This document shows, piece after piece, positions 45,588-57,345 of a stretch of 64,000 nt of DNA. Each line of letters begins with the position of its first letter. Position 1 is the first letter of the stretch. Origin of the DNA: Hyparrhenia diplandra. Lineage: Eukaryota > Streptophyta > Magnoliopsida > Poales > Poaceae. Location of the stretch: NCBI GenBank assembly GCA_015847255.1, contig JADLZK010008248.1, positions 1,116,001-1,180,000 of the forward strand. Reading direction: 5' to 3'. The notes under the pieces are model-generated. The model made no database searches. It was given only the letters and a program-made list of their open reading frames with translations, and was not told where the DNA came from. Position numbers and translations under genes: made by a program.

Positions 45588-46625
45588 ATGGCGTCGGAGA
45601 AGAGCAAGATCCTGGTGGTCGGCGGCACGGGTTCACTGGGCAGGCACGTCGTGTTGGCGAGCGCGCGGCTGGGCCACCCCACCGTCGCGCTCGTGAGGGA
45701 CACGGCCCCCCGCCGACCCGGCCAAGGCGGCGCTGCTCAAGAGCTTCGAGGACGCCGGCGTGACACTCGTCAAGGGCGACCTGTACGACCAGGCCAGCCT
45801 GGTGAGCGCCGTGAAGGGCGCCGACGTGGTCATCTCCACGGTCGGGTCGCTCCAGCTCGCCGACCAGACCCGGCTCATCGACGCCATCAAGGAGGCCGGC
45901 GGCGTCAAGAGGTTCTTCCCGTCGGAGTTCGGCCTGGACGTGGACCGCACGGGCATCGTGGAGCCGGCCAAGTCCATCCTCGACGGCAAGGTGGGCATCC
46001 GCCGCGCCACCGAGGCCGCGGGCATCCCCTACACGTACGTGGTGGCGGGCTGGTTCGCCGGGTACGCGCTGCCCAACATCGGGCAGCTCCTGGCGCCCGG
46101 CCCGCCCACGGACAAGGCGGTGATCCTCGGCGACGGCGACACCAAGGCGGTGTTCGTCGAAGAGGGCGACATCGCGACGTACACGGTGCTGGCCGCCGAC
46201 GACCCGCGCGCCGAGAACAAGACGCTGTACGTGAAGCCCCTCGCCAACACGCTGTCGCTGTGGGAGAAGAAGACCGGCAAGACCTTCACCCGGGAGTACG
46301 TGCCCGAGGAAGCCGTGCTCAAGCAGATCCAAGGTTGGTTTGGTTTGATTCAGTTAATTCGTGGATGATCATCTCTCGTTGGTATGGTCTAGTAGTTTCA
46401 GCATGTTTCGGCAGAATTGCACGGGTTTTAACAGAGTGTCCATGGGTGTTTTGTGCAGAGTCGCCGATCCCGCTGAACATAATCCTGGCGGTCGGGCACG
46501 CGGCGTACGTGCGTGGGCTGCAGACGGGGTTCGAGATCGACCCGGCGAAGGGGGTGGACGCCACGGAGCTGTACCCGGACGTCAAGTACACCACCGTCGA
46601 CGAGTACCTCAACCGCTTCCTCTGA
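45588..46625 (+). CDS. isoflavone reductase-like / PCBER, one apparent indel
   Basis: NADPH-dependent reductase of the NmrA-like (atypical SDR) family that includes isoflavone reductase-like proteins and phenylcoumaran benzylic ether reductase; cytosolic, phenylpropanoid/lignan metabolism. Exon 1 is 45588-46333 and exon 2 is 46459-46625, with a GT/AG intron. About 303 aa. Seen are VVGGTGSLGRH (GxxGxxG nucleotide-binding loop near residue 11), the RFFPSEFG motif, and GKVGIRRATEAAGIPYTYV, containing the Lys that is catalytic in this family. The C-terminus is VDEYLNRFL. The frame breaks once: the C6 run at 45706-45711 has one C too many, shifting everything until an alternative frame from 45760 onward restores the family sequence. 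A homopolymer sequencing error is likely. Exact substrate cannot be told from sequence. Confidence 0.88.
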   Translation: MASEKSKILVVGGTGSLGRHVVLASARLGHPTVALVRDTAPRRPGQGGAAQELRGRRRDTRQGRPVRPGQPGERREGRRRGHLHGRVAPARRPDPAHRRHQGGRRRQEVLPVGVRPGRGPHGHRGAGQVHPRRQGGHPPRHRGRGHPLHVRGGGLVRRVRAAQHRAAPGARPAHGQGGDPRRRRHQGGVRRRGRHRDVHGAGRRRPARREQDAVREAPRQHAVAVGEEDRQDLHPGVRARGSRAQADPRLVWFDSVNSWMIISRWYGLVVSACFGRIARVLTECPWVFCAESPIPLNIILAVGHAAYVRGLQTGFEIDPAKGVDATELYPDVKYTTVDEYLNRFL

Positions 46626-46726
46626 ACAAGTCTCAGCAAAACACAAAACACAGGAGGTCATCGTGATTCGTCAGCTGCTACTGCTGCTAGTCGCTAGCGA
46701 CGACGTGACTACACCCAAACTGCCAC

Positions 46727-46764
46727 TGTGTGTGTGTGATGGATGGATGGATGGATGGATGGAT
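46727..46764. repeat. GT and GGAT microsatellites in the reductase 3' UTR
   Basis: (GT)5-6 followed directly by about six GGAT units, about 100 bases after the stop codon. Likely polymorphic in length. Confidence 0.8.
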
Positions 46765-46980
46765 CTAGCATGCCTACATTTGTTGTGATGGCCTCCCTCA
46801 CCTTTTTCCTTGATTCTACGCCAATTAAAACCCTTCAATCGTGTACCATTATCGGGACGGTTAGGCTAACCACGTCAGCAATTCTACAGTACCTACAGTA
46901 CCCGAAATAGCGTCTCCTCTTCTGATTGGCCCAGCTGATCTTGGCCACCGGCGGGTCAGCAATTCTACAGTATCTACAGT

Positions 46981-48046
46981 CAGCCCCGGCCCTGGGGGTG
47001 GGCAAACGGGGCGGCCGCCCTGGGCCCCCGAGTGGTCAAGGGCCCTGCATGGTTATGTGTATATATACGATATCTACACAACGGTACTCTTCCACGCTCA
47101 CAACCACAAAAACCCGCCCGTTTTGTGTCTAATATTTGTTTGTCCGTTAGGATTGCATGCATGCTCGTACCCCGAGTGTAGTCGTGTAGACTTTTGCCAC
47201 TATATGCATGCATCTATTTTTGGGAATAAAATCACGAGAGATATGAGCCACGGTGGTTCTCGCTTAGTTTTCATTTAGCAAGGCTTCTCGAGCGGCTTCA
47301 AGAGTCATTTGGAGTTGTTTTCGGTCAAACGGGTAAAAGAAAACGGCTCCACCGATGAAAACCCCTAAACGCGTGCTCGCAAAGCTTTGGGGGTGAGAAG
47401 GAGCTAAAAAAAAGTGGCTTCTCGAGCTTCACTTCATCCTACGTGGTAATCTATGAGGGTCTATTTGGATCCTTGAAATTTAATTCATTGTAGTGCAATG
47501 GAGTTGGAGTTGGAGAGTGCAATGCAATGGAATAGAGTTGAGAGAGTGCAATGCAAACATAACATGATGATGGGCTACTCAACCACATAACATGCTTAAT
47601 TTAATGGAATTCAATTCCTATCTCCCACCCTATGAATTTGAGATAGGCTTATTTGTGAACTTTTGGAAAGTTAGGGAATCTCAAATTTCAAACTAAATAG
47701 CTTAATTTATTAAGTAGATTATAATTCCCCAAATTCAAGGGATCCAAACGGGCCCCGAGAGAATATCATATGTGTGGAGCTACTTTTTCAAACGGTTTAT
47801 CACAACGGCTCTAGCTCCACCGATAGAGCCGTTCATGAGCCAAATCTCTAAAAAAATGTTTTCATCAATGAGGTGGAGCCGTCGCCAAACGTAACCTAAA
47901 TGTATTTTAAAAGTACATACCCTTATGAACATAGATATGCTTTAAAAACTCGTGCATAACACTTATACCGGCGATAACAGATGTACATTCGAGGGGCCTC
48001 AATTTTTAGCCTTGCCCTGGGCCCCAAAGTCTCAGGGCCGGCCCTG
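46981..48046. mobile_element. non-autonomous hAT element, TSD TCTACAGT
   Basis: TCTACAGT flanks both sides (46973-46980, 48047-48054), the 8 bp duplication expected of hAT. Ends are CAGCCCCGGCCCTG and, inverted, CAGGGCCGGCCCTG. No transposase frame is present; the interior includes a nested MITE. Length 1066 bp. Confidence 0.88.
47457..47756. mobile_element. MITE nested in the hAT element
   Basis: GGTCTATTTGGATCCTTGAA on the left is mirrored by TTCAAGGGATCCAAACGGGC on the right. The interior is AT-rich and non-coding, about 300 bp. Such GGATCC(A/T)AA ends are frequent in grass Tourist-like MITEs. Confidence 0.65.
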
Positions 48047-48325
48047 TCTACAGTACCCGAAATAGCGTCTCCTCTTCTTCTGATTGGCCCAGCTGATCTT
48101 GGCCACCGGCAGTCCACGTCGCCTGATAAACCTCCTCCACTCATTCGCGTTCGCACCCCTTCTCTTTTCCCGTAAAAAAAAAAGAGCGCCGCCGCCTCCT
48201 CCCCGCGTTTCTCGTCGCCCACGCCTCCGCTTCCCCCGATGTGTCCTCGACGCCGGCGACGCAGCGTCGGCGGCCCCCTCACCTCTCCTTCTCCCTCTAC
48301 CTCCGTCTCGATCTCCCACCCAGCC

Positions 48326-48653
48326 ATGGTGCAACGCTGGACGGACGCACGGCTCGAGCGCGCCGGCGCCTTCGTCTTCGCCTCCAGGTCTGCCTCCCTC
48401 TCTGGCTCTGCCGCTCCTGCTCCCTCGATCCTCATCTCGGCCGATGTGGCGTTGCAGCAGGTCGGACGTGGTGTGGCCGGTACGACGCCGCGCGCCGGCG
48501 ACTCTCCCTCTCCCTCGGTCTCCCTCTCCGTCTCCTCCGCGTGATTTACTGTTTATCCGTCGGTGGGCAGCGATGGTGGTGGCGAGTGGCGACAACCAGC
48601 CGTCCCTGCTTCGCCTGCGTCCTGTCCTACACGGCGTTCGTGCGGCTCCGCGG
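48326..48653 (+). other. possible gene start, two exon-like pieces
   Basis: ATG at 48326 opens MVQRWTDARLERAGAFVFAS and reaches a donor (CCAG|GTCTGC) near 48387. A second exon-like piece lies after the acceptor at 48570, with CFACVLSYTAFVRLRG in one frame, ending at a donor-like GTAAAT. Pyrimidine-rich TATA-less sequence precedes it. I do not recognise the protein, and no continuing exons are convincing over 48700-50970. Possibly a non-coding or truncated gene. Confidence 0.3.
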
Positions 48654-48952
48654 TAAATCCGTCCGCTCGCTGGTGCTCTCTCTCTCTCTCTCTCATGCTA
48701 TCCCTCTCCCTCTTTACTCTATGCACTGAATTTGCTATGTGCCGTCATATGGCTTTGCGATTTGGAAGCAATCCAGCAGAGCAACGGCAGTTTGACCCTC
48801 ATCTATTCTTCTTCCATTTCTTTCTTTTATTTACCCCTCCAGTTCAGCGGGGTTTCGGCTGGATCTTGAGACTACGTAGGTGTTGTTGTACATATCTGAG
48901 AACAATCACATTTGTTTGGTTTCTTAGTACAATGCAGGGCTCATAATTTTGT

Positions 48953-49252
48953 GCCATATATATTGCATTGTGCTGCTCATGATTTTGGTCATGTCCAATG
49001 ATGAGTACACTTTTCTCTTGCTGTTAGATTAATTTCAGGGAATAGGGCTGATGCTGTGATGAATATACAATATAAATGTTTAGTGTTCAATGCAGTTATG
49101 ATGCCATATATATTGCAGTGTGCTGCTCATGATTTTGGTCATGTCCAATGATGAGTACACTTTTCTCTTGCTGTTAGATTAGTTTCAGGGAATAGAGCTG
49201 ATGCTGTGATGAATATACAATATAAATGTTTGGTGTTCAATGCAGTTATGAT
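48953..49252. repeat. tandem duplication, 150 bp unit
   Basis: GCCATATATATTGCA begins at 48953 and again at 49103. The units are nearly identical, differing at only a few positions (for example GCATTGTG/GCAGTGTG), so the duplication is young. Confidence 0.9.
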
Positions 49253-49910
49253 GGGCTATCGCTCTACAATTTACACCTCTTTCCTTTCATACATAACTGA
49301 GGAGATGCTTATGATCTATAATGATTTTTTCTTTTGCATCTATCTATGTGTTCATGACTGAGGCAGTGATCATGAGGAATTAAAACCCCTTCAGCTTTTC
49401 AATCCGTCCGCATTCTCAGCCCAGTTGAGATATCCACGTTGCCTAAAAATCTCTCATTGGTGGATGGCTGCAGAGTATTCTATATTTAGGATGTTGTGTT
49501 GCAGTTACCATGATCTTCAACATTAAATAGGAGTATAAGACTCATCTTTCGTTCCTCATTTTCTGCTAAAAAGTTGCATTGAAGCCATGGTTCTTTCTAC
49601 TTCATGTTCTTTTATGATGTTGTTTGAGATTCAGAGTGAGTATAGTTACTGCCAAGCTCATGTGCCAATCATTTAGCATATCCTGATAAAGTGGGAGGCT
49701 ATTAAGTACCTGTTATGCAGTGCTGCCTTGGTTTTTAGCTATTGTCTGACAATTTTCCCTACAGATGTAACTATGTGTCAAGTGGCCCCTAAGCACTCCT
49801 CGGCTCCACGTAACTGGCCAGAAGGTAATTTATTTGCTCTAAGCAATTTAAAATTCTTTTGCCATATATTAAGTCAAGAACTGATTTCTGTATTGAATAG
49901 CTTTGTTGTA

Positions 49911-50000
49911 CAAAAAAATACAAACAAAACAAAATATCACATGACGACGATCTGTATAAAAAAAATACAAACAAAAAAAATATCACATGACGACGATCCA
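49911..50000. repeat. short tandem duplication near 49950
   Basis: AAAATATCACATGACGACGAT occurs twice about 51 bp apart, each preceded by AATACAAACAAAA. The surrounding 49250-50970 has no ORF and no recognised gene. Confidence 0.8.
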
Positions 50001-50975
50001 TATCTGATTTTATAAAAGAGGCTTCATCACACACATGCTTTTGTGTTGACTGCTCCTTTGTATTTCTAGATGATATATCCTGACAAAACCAACTGATGTA
50101 TGTCCCTTCTGTCTACTTTGTGAGGATTTGTGTGTTCCATCAGCATTCCACTTTTTGGGAGACCATACATGGACCTCTTGTCTTGTGTTCCTGTGTGAAT
50201 GAATTGTGTGGTTAATAACAAAAGGCTCAGATATGTGCTCTGTTTGCTCTCCCAGACTCATATTGAGATGACATATGACACCCCTTGTGAGCTGGTAAAT
50301 GCTCTTACAACAATATTGGTACTGTTTAGAAATACTTTCATATTATTCCTGTTTAGTAAGTTTGAGTTCATTTCATATTATTCCTGTCTTGTCACAGAGA
50401 CGAGCCTTTCTGATAGGTTAAGATAGCCATATTTAAATACTTTCAAATAGTTCTTAGTGTATGTAGAGCACTTTTGGGAAGACACATAATCCTGGAGCAC
50501 CATATGATTGTCCATTCTTTCTTGTTTGCTTGAGAGATTTACTACACTGTCCAACATTCAGTTACAGTCGAGACGCGCACTGGCGGCCGCGGCTCCCTCC
50601 CATTCAGCCCATCTCAGATTTTTAGCTCAACCTAGATACAGATGAGGGCGACATACAGATGCACCATGTAGGAGGTTATTCGAAGCTCACACCTGTTACC
50701 CAACAGGTATGTTGTTTTCCTGGTGGTCCGCTGCTATTTTCCTCTATGTTGGATACCCTAGCTGTTGATGCACGAAAATAAATATATCAAGCATTGCAAA
50801 ACCAAAACACATGTGTTTTCCTTTATACGTTATGATATTGTATTTACAAAAAAATGTCTGTACCAGTCGGAGCAATGTGTTTTTTTAGATGAAACATGCC
50901 CAGAATAAATCTATAGTACCAGCTACGCCCTGACCCTCACCCCCTCCCTTTTAATTGTTACACCTAGGTGCATAG

Positions 50976-53900
50976 TGTAACACCCCCGGTGTTAATCAAC
51001 TAAAATTTTGCCATGTCATCATGATCATCGCAAAGCATGCATGATTAGAAAATTTGAAATGCATCAAATTAAAATAAGTTTATATTTTAGAGAATTGTTT
51101 GTGCTTAAGAATTTTAGAGTGATTTAATTTTTTAATTTATATTTTTGATCCTAAGTGTGTTGTTGTATGATGGTTTGATAGTATAGGTTGGGAATCTGAA
51201 ATTTGAATCAAATTCAAGTTTGAATTGAGCTTTGAAAACCCTAATTCCTATCCCCTCTTTTACCCCCTTTTCCATAATTCAAAATCTAAGCAAAATTTGC
51301 CAAAACTTCCAAAAGCCAAGTTGTAGATCTTGTTTTGACGTACAAAAGAGGTGTACAAAGTTTTTGAAGTTTTTAAATAAATTTTAAAGTAATTTTGAAT
51401 TCAAAATTCTTCCATTTTGACCCCATTTCAAAAGTCATATTTAGAGGCCGAATTTGAAAATCTTCCAATTGTGAAAATTGTAGATCTTGAAAAATTAGGC
51501 CAAGTTACTTTTTGGAGTTTTTCAAGTTCGGTTCAAATTTTGGGAGAATTTGATCAAATTTGAGAAAAGTTAGGGTTTTGAGTGCTACAAAGGAATGTGG
51601 GGTTCACTATTCCCCTCCATACCTAAGCATGTCGCCGGAGCGCCGTGGCGTTCTCAGCGCTGTTCATGGCCCACCCGCTTGGCCCACGGGACATCTTCGT
51701 GAAGCACCCCGCCACGCCCCCGTCCTTTTACTTCTCCATTTAAGACGACGAGGCCCGCCCTCTTCTTTCTTTTCTGTGCGTCGCCGTCCGCCGAGCCCTC
51801 GTCCGTCCGTCGGTTTTCGGCGTCATTGCTCCACCTCTCTCCATCCCACCTTGCAACCCGACTCCGACGTATCCCTGCGCATCGTTTGGAGTAGTTAGCG
51901 CCTTGTCTCGCAGCGGCTAAGCGACCAAGGCCGCCTTCTTCTTCTTCGGGGGACAATCGCTGGCCCAAGACGTCGCCTCACCAGTGGCCAACACGCCGGA
52001 GGGTGAGCTTCACGGCCGAACCAACTTGCGCCCCAGCTCCGTTTCGCCGTCCTAATTCTCGTGGTGCTCGATGGTTTTCGCGGTCGGGGTCTCAAGTCGC
52101 CGGAACGCGATCCTTGCCGGCCGGAGTACACCGCCTTGTCGCCACCGCCGACGACCCTTCTCCGATCATATCTCCGACCCATCCAATGTGAGCACCGTGT
52201 TCCCCGTGATCCAAAGGCCCATAGCACCTTTTATTTTGAACTCTACCACACCGTGGTCGCCGAACGCCGACGCCGACGAGGTCCGCCGTGGCCGCGCCGT
52301 CGCGGCGCGTTTCGTTCGCGCGTGGGACCGGGTTAAGGCTAGTTTAGTTGAGGGTTTGGGTTCGCCCGATGGTGCCGGACTCACGGCCCTCATCGTCGCC
52401 GGAGTTGGCTCGCGGAGCCGCGCCACCGTCCGCCGCCGCCGCCGCGGCGCCATGGGCTGCCGGCGTGCCGCCGCAGGCGTTTCGAGGGAGGCAAAAGGGT
52501 GCTAGGTGATGCGCGGTGTCGAGGGAGTCCGTGGGTGCAAGCCGCGTCGCCGGAGGCCCTTGCCCCGGCGAGATTTCGCCGGCCAAGACCCGCCGCCTTC
52601 GGGCCATCGGCCGCTGGGGCCGGGCCTTATTCTTTGGCCTCTGGTTAGTTACAGGCATGTGGCCGGCGCGGCAGTCGCAGACCAAGCCGGGCGAGAATCG
52701 CCCAATGGCCGTTTTCTTTTAAGTTTTGTTTTATATTTTTCTTTATGAATGAATAGTGTTCGGTTTTGTAAAATTCATAGAAATTGAAAATAGCTTCAAA
52801 AAATTTTGAAAATTTTTTGTAGAACCTTCCTATGAGTATATCTACCCATGAAAAATTTGAAACTTTGATTTTGAGTAGTTCTTGCATGATTTAAAAATAC
52901 AATCTTTAATTGAAAAATACATCTTCTATGATTTTTAGAAAATAAAATATTTATTCAAAAATCATAAAAATTTATTTGGTACTTGTTTTTATGATGTGTC
53001 CTACTTGTATAAAAAGTTTGGAGTCATTTTGAAATGTTTAAATTATTTTCTATCTTAAGCTCTATTATTTCATGTGGGTTATAAATTGTTTAGTGTCAAA
53101 TAATTTAGGTTTTTGTGTGACTTTTGGGTTGTTTTGTGAATCTTGGATCATACCACAATCAAATGGTCCTTGAGAACTCCTTAGGCAATGGTGATGATAT
53201 CTTATAGAGTAGTTCAACAAGTTGGTTTTGTTGGGTTGCAACTTTATCGTGAAGTAAAGTTATGTTCCCTGTGTTTATCATTTCATGCACCGCAAGCATC
53301 ATATTTAAATATATGGCATCATGTTGAGGCATACATTGTTTCGTGTAGTGAACGAGATCGAGAGTGTCAAGACCGAGCGGTCCCCGAGGAGGTTCTTTAT
53401 CCAAAGGGAAGCGGGTTCGATTTCTCCGGGTTTTTTCAAGAAATAGTTTATTCCGTCAATGAAGTCAAGCCCCGGTTTCATTAAACCCTTCCTTGATGTT
53501 TTAAAAGCTTTATATAACTTATGTCTATGCTATGTTGCATTAAGTAATTAGGAGTTGAGTGATAACCTAATTCTTTGCATAACCATCCTTGTTTATTTCA
53601 ATACCATCCTTGATAACCCTGTTTCATTTCGAAAAATGCTTAGTGATGCTTAGCCCCGCTTAATTAGTTAAGCTTTTTCATCAAAATGTTTTATTTGAGG
53701 AGGTGGTACCTTTTTAGGAAAAAGAAAGAGATGTAGTGATGAATTTGAGATCGGACGGGGACGTAGGTTGAAAGCCGGCGGGATACCTAGCCGTGCTTGT
53801 CCCGTGTTGGTCGTGTAAGGACCGTCCGTTGTTTGGATTGTTAAGTTCGGGACTTTTTGAACGCTAGTACGCCTCGAGGCCTTCCGGCAAAGGCACGGTA

Positions 53901-54934
53901 CGCTCGTTGTCACCCCGTGTCGGTCGACCCTAACTAGCCACATACTCCGGTAAGCCGGATCTCGGTGGAGCCAAATCGGGAATGGCAACCACGCACCGGG
54001 AGTGGAGAGATGGCGGGGAGTAGCGTGTACCCACCCCTTTGGTCAAACCGTCATTAGGGGACGGGGTAGGGAGGTGGAGTCTTGTGCTCTCGGGTGGCGC
54101 AGCCTCGTCCTGTTTTTGGACAAAATCGAATGAAGGTTGATATATGCAAGCTTAAGTGCTACATATGTCGTGTGGTTAGGGATCCCCGGTTTGGTATAAT
54201 CGGTTCATGAATCGCCGTTGCTTCTCGGTTATGGAGATCCGTTCTTACGCCCATTCATCGTAGTAAATGATGGAATATGTTTTTGAGGAAAGAAAGTTGG
54301 CATAAGAAAAATATGTTTGCTCTAGAATAGGATAACCTAGAGTATATGAGCTACTAATCGAATTAAAAAATATTGAAAGTAAGGATTCACTTATAGTAAG
54401 CTTTTTTCGCAAAAGAGTTCTTGATTCTTGCTAAAGCCTTACCTTGACTCCTAAGACCAAAGCATTCTGAGTCTTCTCCTCTTTTCTTTGTCGGGTAAGT
54501 CTTGTTGAGTACTCCCGTACTCAGGGTTCTTTGACCCTTGTTGCAGGAGCAGGTCATGAGCGAGGTTTGTTTTGGTCCTCGCCGCATGACGGTGTACCGG
54601 GAGGAAGATGACGAGTAGAGTTGAACTCTCGGGCAGGGTTGTCAGTGTATTATATGTATAATGTTACTCCAATAATTCCAGGCTTGTAAGAATGTTACTT
54701 AAGTTTGTTTATTTGAACAAATGTTTTGTAAAATTATGGTTATGTAATCCTTCCGCTATTTACTCGATGTATTTTGAATAAAATGTTGTAATACTGCAAT
54801 GACTTGTTAATGAGATCCTGTTCGGAAGATTAATAGCACTTTCTAGATTATTGGGAACTCGTGCATAGTGATCAGAGGTCTTAATGACAATGATAAGTGC
54901 ATGTGGGCCCTGTAATTTAGGAGGTTCTGTTACA
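50976..54934. mobile_element. 3.96 kb solo LTR, Tekay/Del-like, TSD CATAG
   Basis: TGTAACACC at the left and TGTTACA at the right are inverted LTR termini. CATAG at 50971-50975 and 54935-54939 is the target duplication. There is one LTR-like unit and no internal gag-pol, so it is a solo LTR. The length near 4 kb, the TGTAACACCC start and the TTGAGTACTCCCGTACTCAG word near 54504 fit the Tekay/Del chromovirus lineage as I know it from maize and sorghum. ORFs in the GC-rich 51560-52750 part are non-coding LTR sequence. Confidence 0.85.
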
Positions 54935-55496
54935 CATAGTTGGATATAAAGTTCATGTGAAGAAAAGGAAACACTTTTTATGGTTTATTATTTTCTGAAT
55001 TCTTTAAATAAATAATTTGTCCTGCACTTGCATAGGATCTGTGCATCTGCTTCTAATATAAAGTGTTTGGCATGTACTTAATCAATCCTGCTTGGTTAGA
55101 GGCTACGATTCATACTGCGTTGCTGCGATATATGATCCATACCAATCTAAGATGTGGCTATTTGAAAGTATTTAAATATCTTAATCTAACACTAAGAACT
55201 ATTTGAAAGTATTTAAAGAATCTAACAGATTGATCGGGATCTATTTTAATTATAATCATTTTTTTTTTGAGTTTCTATAGGAAAATTTACCACTCAGTTT
55301 TTGAATGATGGCTTAAATGCAGACCATGAAAACTATATAGTTCTTTCAGCAATCTATGAAGACACCAGTACATAGATATGGTAAGTGATATCCTTTCAGT
55401 TTTTCCCTATATGATGACTCAGGAAAAACACATTAATAATCATGCTTGATGGTCAGCCTGCGAAAAAAAGATAATTTATACCAATGCTCATGTAGT

Positions 55497-55630
55497 TCTG
55501 ATTCAGCACTTCTAATCAAATGTTTATATGGTAAGTGATAATCATGCTTGATGGTCAACTTTGAGACTCTATTTTCTAATTATATGGTGCCATTCAGTTC
55601 TGATTCAGCACTTCTAATCAAATGTTTATT
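55497..55630. repeat. 99 bp tandem duplication
   Basis: GTTCTGATTCAGCACTTCTA followed by ATCAAATGTTTAT occurs at 55497 and again at about 55596. Between the solo LTR and 56150 there is no ORF of note. Confidence 0.75.
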
Positions 55631-56131
55631 GGATCGTTAAAATATCGGTTTTCAATCACCGAGTGGAGCTACAGAGACTGCCATTGATCACTTGAGAGAA
55701 AGGGACAGCTTGGACCCAAAATACAAATCTTTCACATGCATCCTGTAGGTGGAATGTTTTATTTTGTGATGTCACAGTACCATTTTTAAATCTGTATGTT
55801 TCTTTATTAATATCTACTTTTGCGAAATCTTTAGTTTTGTTGTCTATGAACAGATACACCATGTCGCAACTCCGGCAACTCGGACCACGGATGGAAGTCT
55901 AACCGTGAGTTTTTGAAAAGAGATTACCCACCAAACTTCTAATGTGCAAGCCTTCCAAGAAATTGACCAGCGTGCACAACTATGATGTACCTTCTACAAT
56001 GTTTCGACGTGCACACCACATGTTGTATGTTATGATGCTTGTCACGTACCCACTGTTATCAACTAATGTTTACACTTTCTCTCCTCCATTGCTTAATATT
56101 TAGTGTGTAACAAACAATACCTATTTCAAGT

Positions 56132-56160
56132 CGCGCGCAAGGGCGTGCTTTTCTACTAGT
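56132..56160 (+). mobile_element. second Helitron-like 3' terminus
   Basis: A GC hairpin (GCGCGC ... GCGTGC, one G·T pair, 56132-56147), a short T-rich spacer and CTAG|T at 56156-56160. Same architecture as 29172-29202 but on the plus strand. The 5' end is not identified. Confidence 0.5.
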
Positions 56161-56207
56161 ATATAATAAATAAATAGCCCTCCTTCGATCGGTTTGTTGC
56201 TTTCAGG

Positions 56208-56345
56208 CTATCACAAGCTAGCGACTCGGTATATGATGACGTTCTCGTTGTGTCCACCATCTCGATGGTCCTTGGGATTGGCGGTGTCCTTGCCAATGCC
56301 GGCCCATCGAGGCTCTTCAAGGCAGCACACACAAGTGCGTTAGCT
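56208..56345 (+). other. exon-like fragment of unknown origin
   Basis: After an acceptor-like TTGTTGCTTTCAG, one frame reads SVYDDVLVVSTISMVLGIGG, then VLANAGPSRLFKAAHTSALA before a stop. The texture is protein-like, but I recognise no family. Could be a captured exon or chance. Confidence 0.25.
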
Positions 56346-57060
56346 TAATGACACGAGCAGTTTACTAGAGTGGCTTCTGGCGCTTTGCCGGGGAAATAAG
56401 CCCAAGAACCCCTCACAAATCAACCGGAGGTGGCCAAGAACAATCACCAACTCTTGGCAACGCCTCCACCAAATGACAAGCCGGTCTAGGAGTGGTTCTC
56501 TCAAGAGCAACAAGAAATCACCGGCAACGACGACCCTCAAGTGCCTCTAAATGCAAATCTCAAAGCAATGCACTTGAATCACCACCAATCTTTCAAGAAT
56601 GTGCTGAAAAGCAAATGGAAGAGAGTGGGAGGGAGTTGGGTCAGCTCAAAGGATGTTAGGATGAATGAAAATGACCAAGAGAGCTCCCCTTGGCCGGCCA
56701 AACAAGTATATATAGGCTCCACCAAGAGAGCCAACCGTTTTTCTTCAAAAACTAGTCGTTACGAAGCCGATGGGACGCTCCGGTCGAAGTTGACCGGACG
56801 CATAGGTCACAAGGAGTCAAAGAGACCTCTCTAGAAGTGTGCGGGACGCCGACCGGACTACGGGACTCGACCATCCGGCCGAAATACTCACAAACTAACC
56901 GACCGGCCCGGTCCACGGGGAACCAAGAAACTTTGTGAGACGCATTAATTTGGACCCATTATTAAATGTTGAAGACTTAACCATTGTACGTGGGTTTGAG
57001 AACTAGACTGTAAGGATCCTTACAACCAAGATATAATACTTGCTCTTAGAGAAAGTATGT
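56345..57060. other. CCGG-rich, LTR-like sequence
   Basis: Repeated ACCGGAC/GGTCGAAGTTGACCGG words, a TATATATA at about 56709 and CAA-rich tracts give the look of a degraded LTR or leader. No partner copy is present in the window. No gene. Confidence 0.3.
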
Positions 57061-57345
57061 GGACCCGAAATAAAATACAATCTAATTAAATGCAGCCTGA
57101 ATCCCGGTCTTCAATCCAATGGAGTCCGGCACCTCTCAATTCCGTAGTCTCTACCGCATACGCTCTTTCTCTCATCTTTGTCCCTCTCAGGGGCGAGTTG
57201 GCCTGCCCAGGCATTAGATGTCGTCGGCCGTTGGTCGCCCCCGCCCCCTCCAAATCGTGCGCCAAGAGTGCGGATGTAAGAGAGGGGGGGGAGAAGGAGA
57301 GAAAGGGCAAGGAAGGAGAGAGAGGGCTCCCGCCGGTGTTTGCTC

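Larger units (their letters stand above)
46876..48110. repeat. 81 bp tandem duplication split by a hAT element
   Basis: CAGCAATTCTACAGTA starts at 46876 and again at 46957. The second unit is interrupted at 46980 and resumes at 48055 with ACCCGAAATAGCGTCTCCTC, through GCTGATCTTGGCCACCGGC to about 48108. The first unit is intact next to it, so the original layout can be read directly. Confidence 0.85.

Noticed and set aside
45511..46332. 273-codon minus frame
   Set aside because: Antisense shadow of the reductase exon 1 caused by its high GC3.
48953..49252. Considered as a CRISPR-like or satellite array
   Set aside because: Only two units without spacers; a simple tandem duplication in a plant genome.
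51560..52748. Several 80-144 codon frames
   Set aside because: They lie in the GC-rich part of a solo LTR and overlap on both strands; LTR sequence, not genes.
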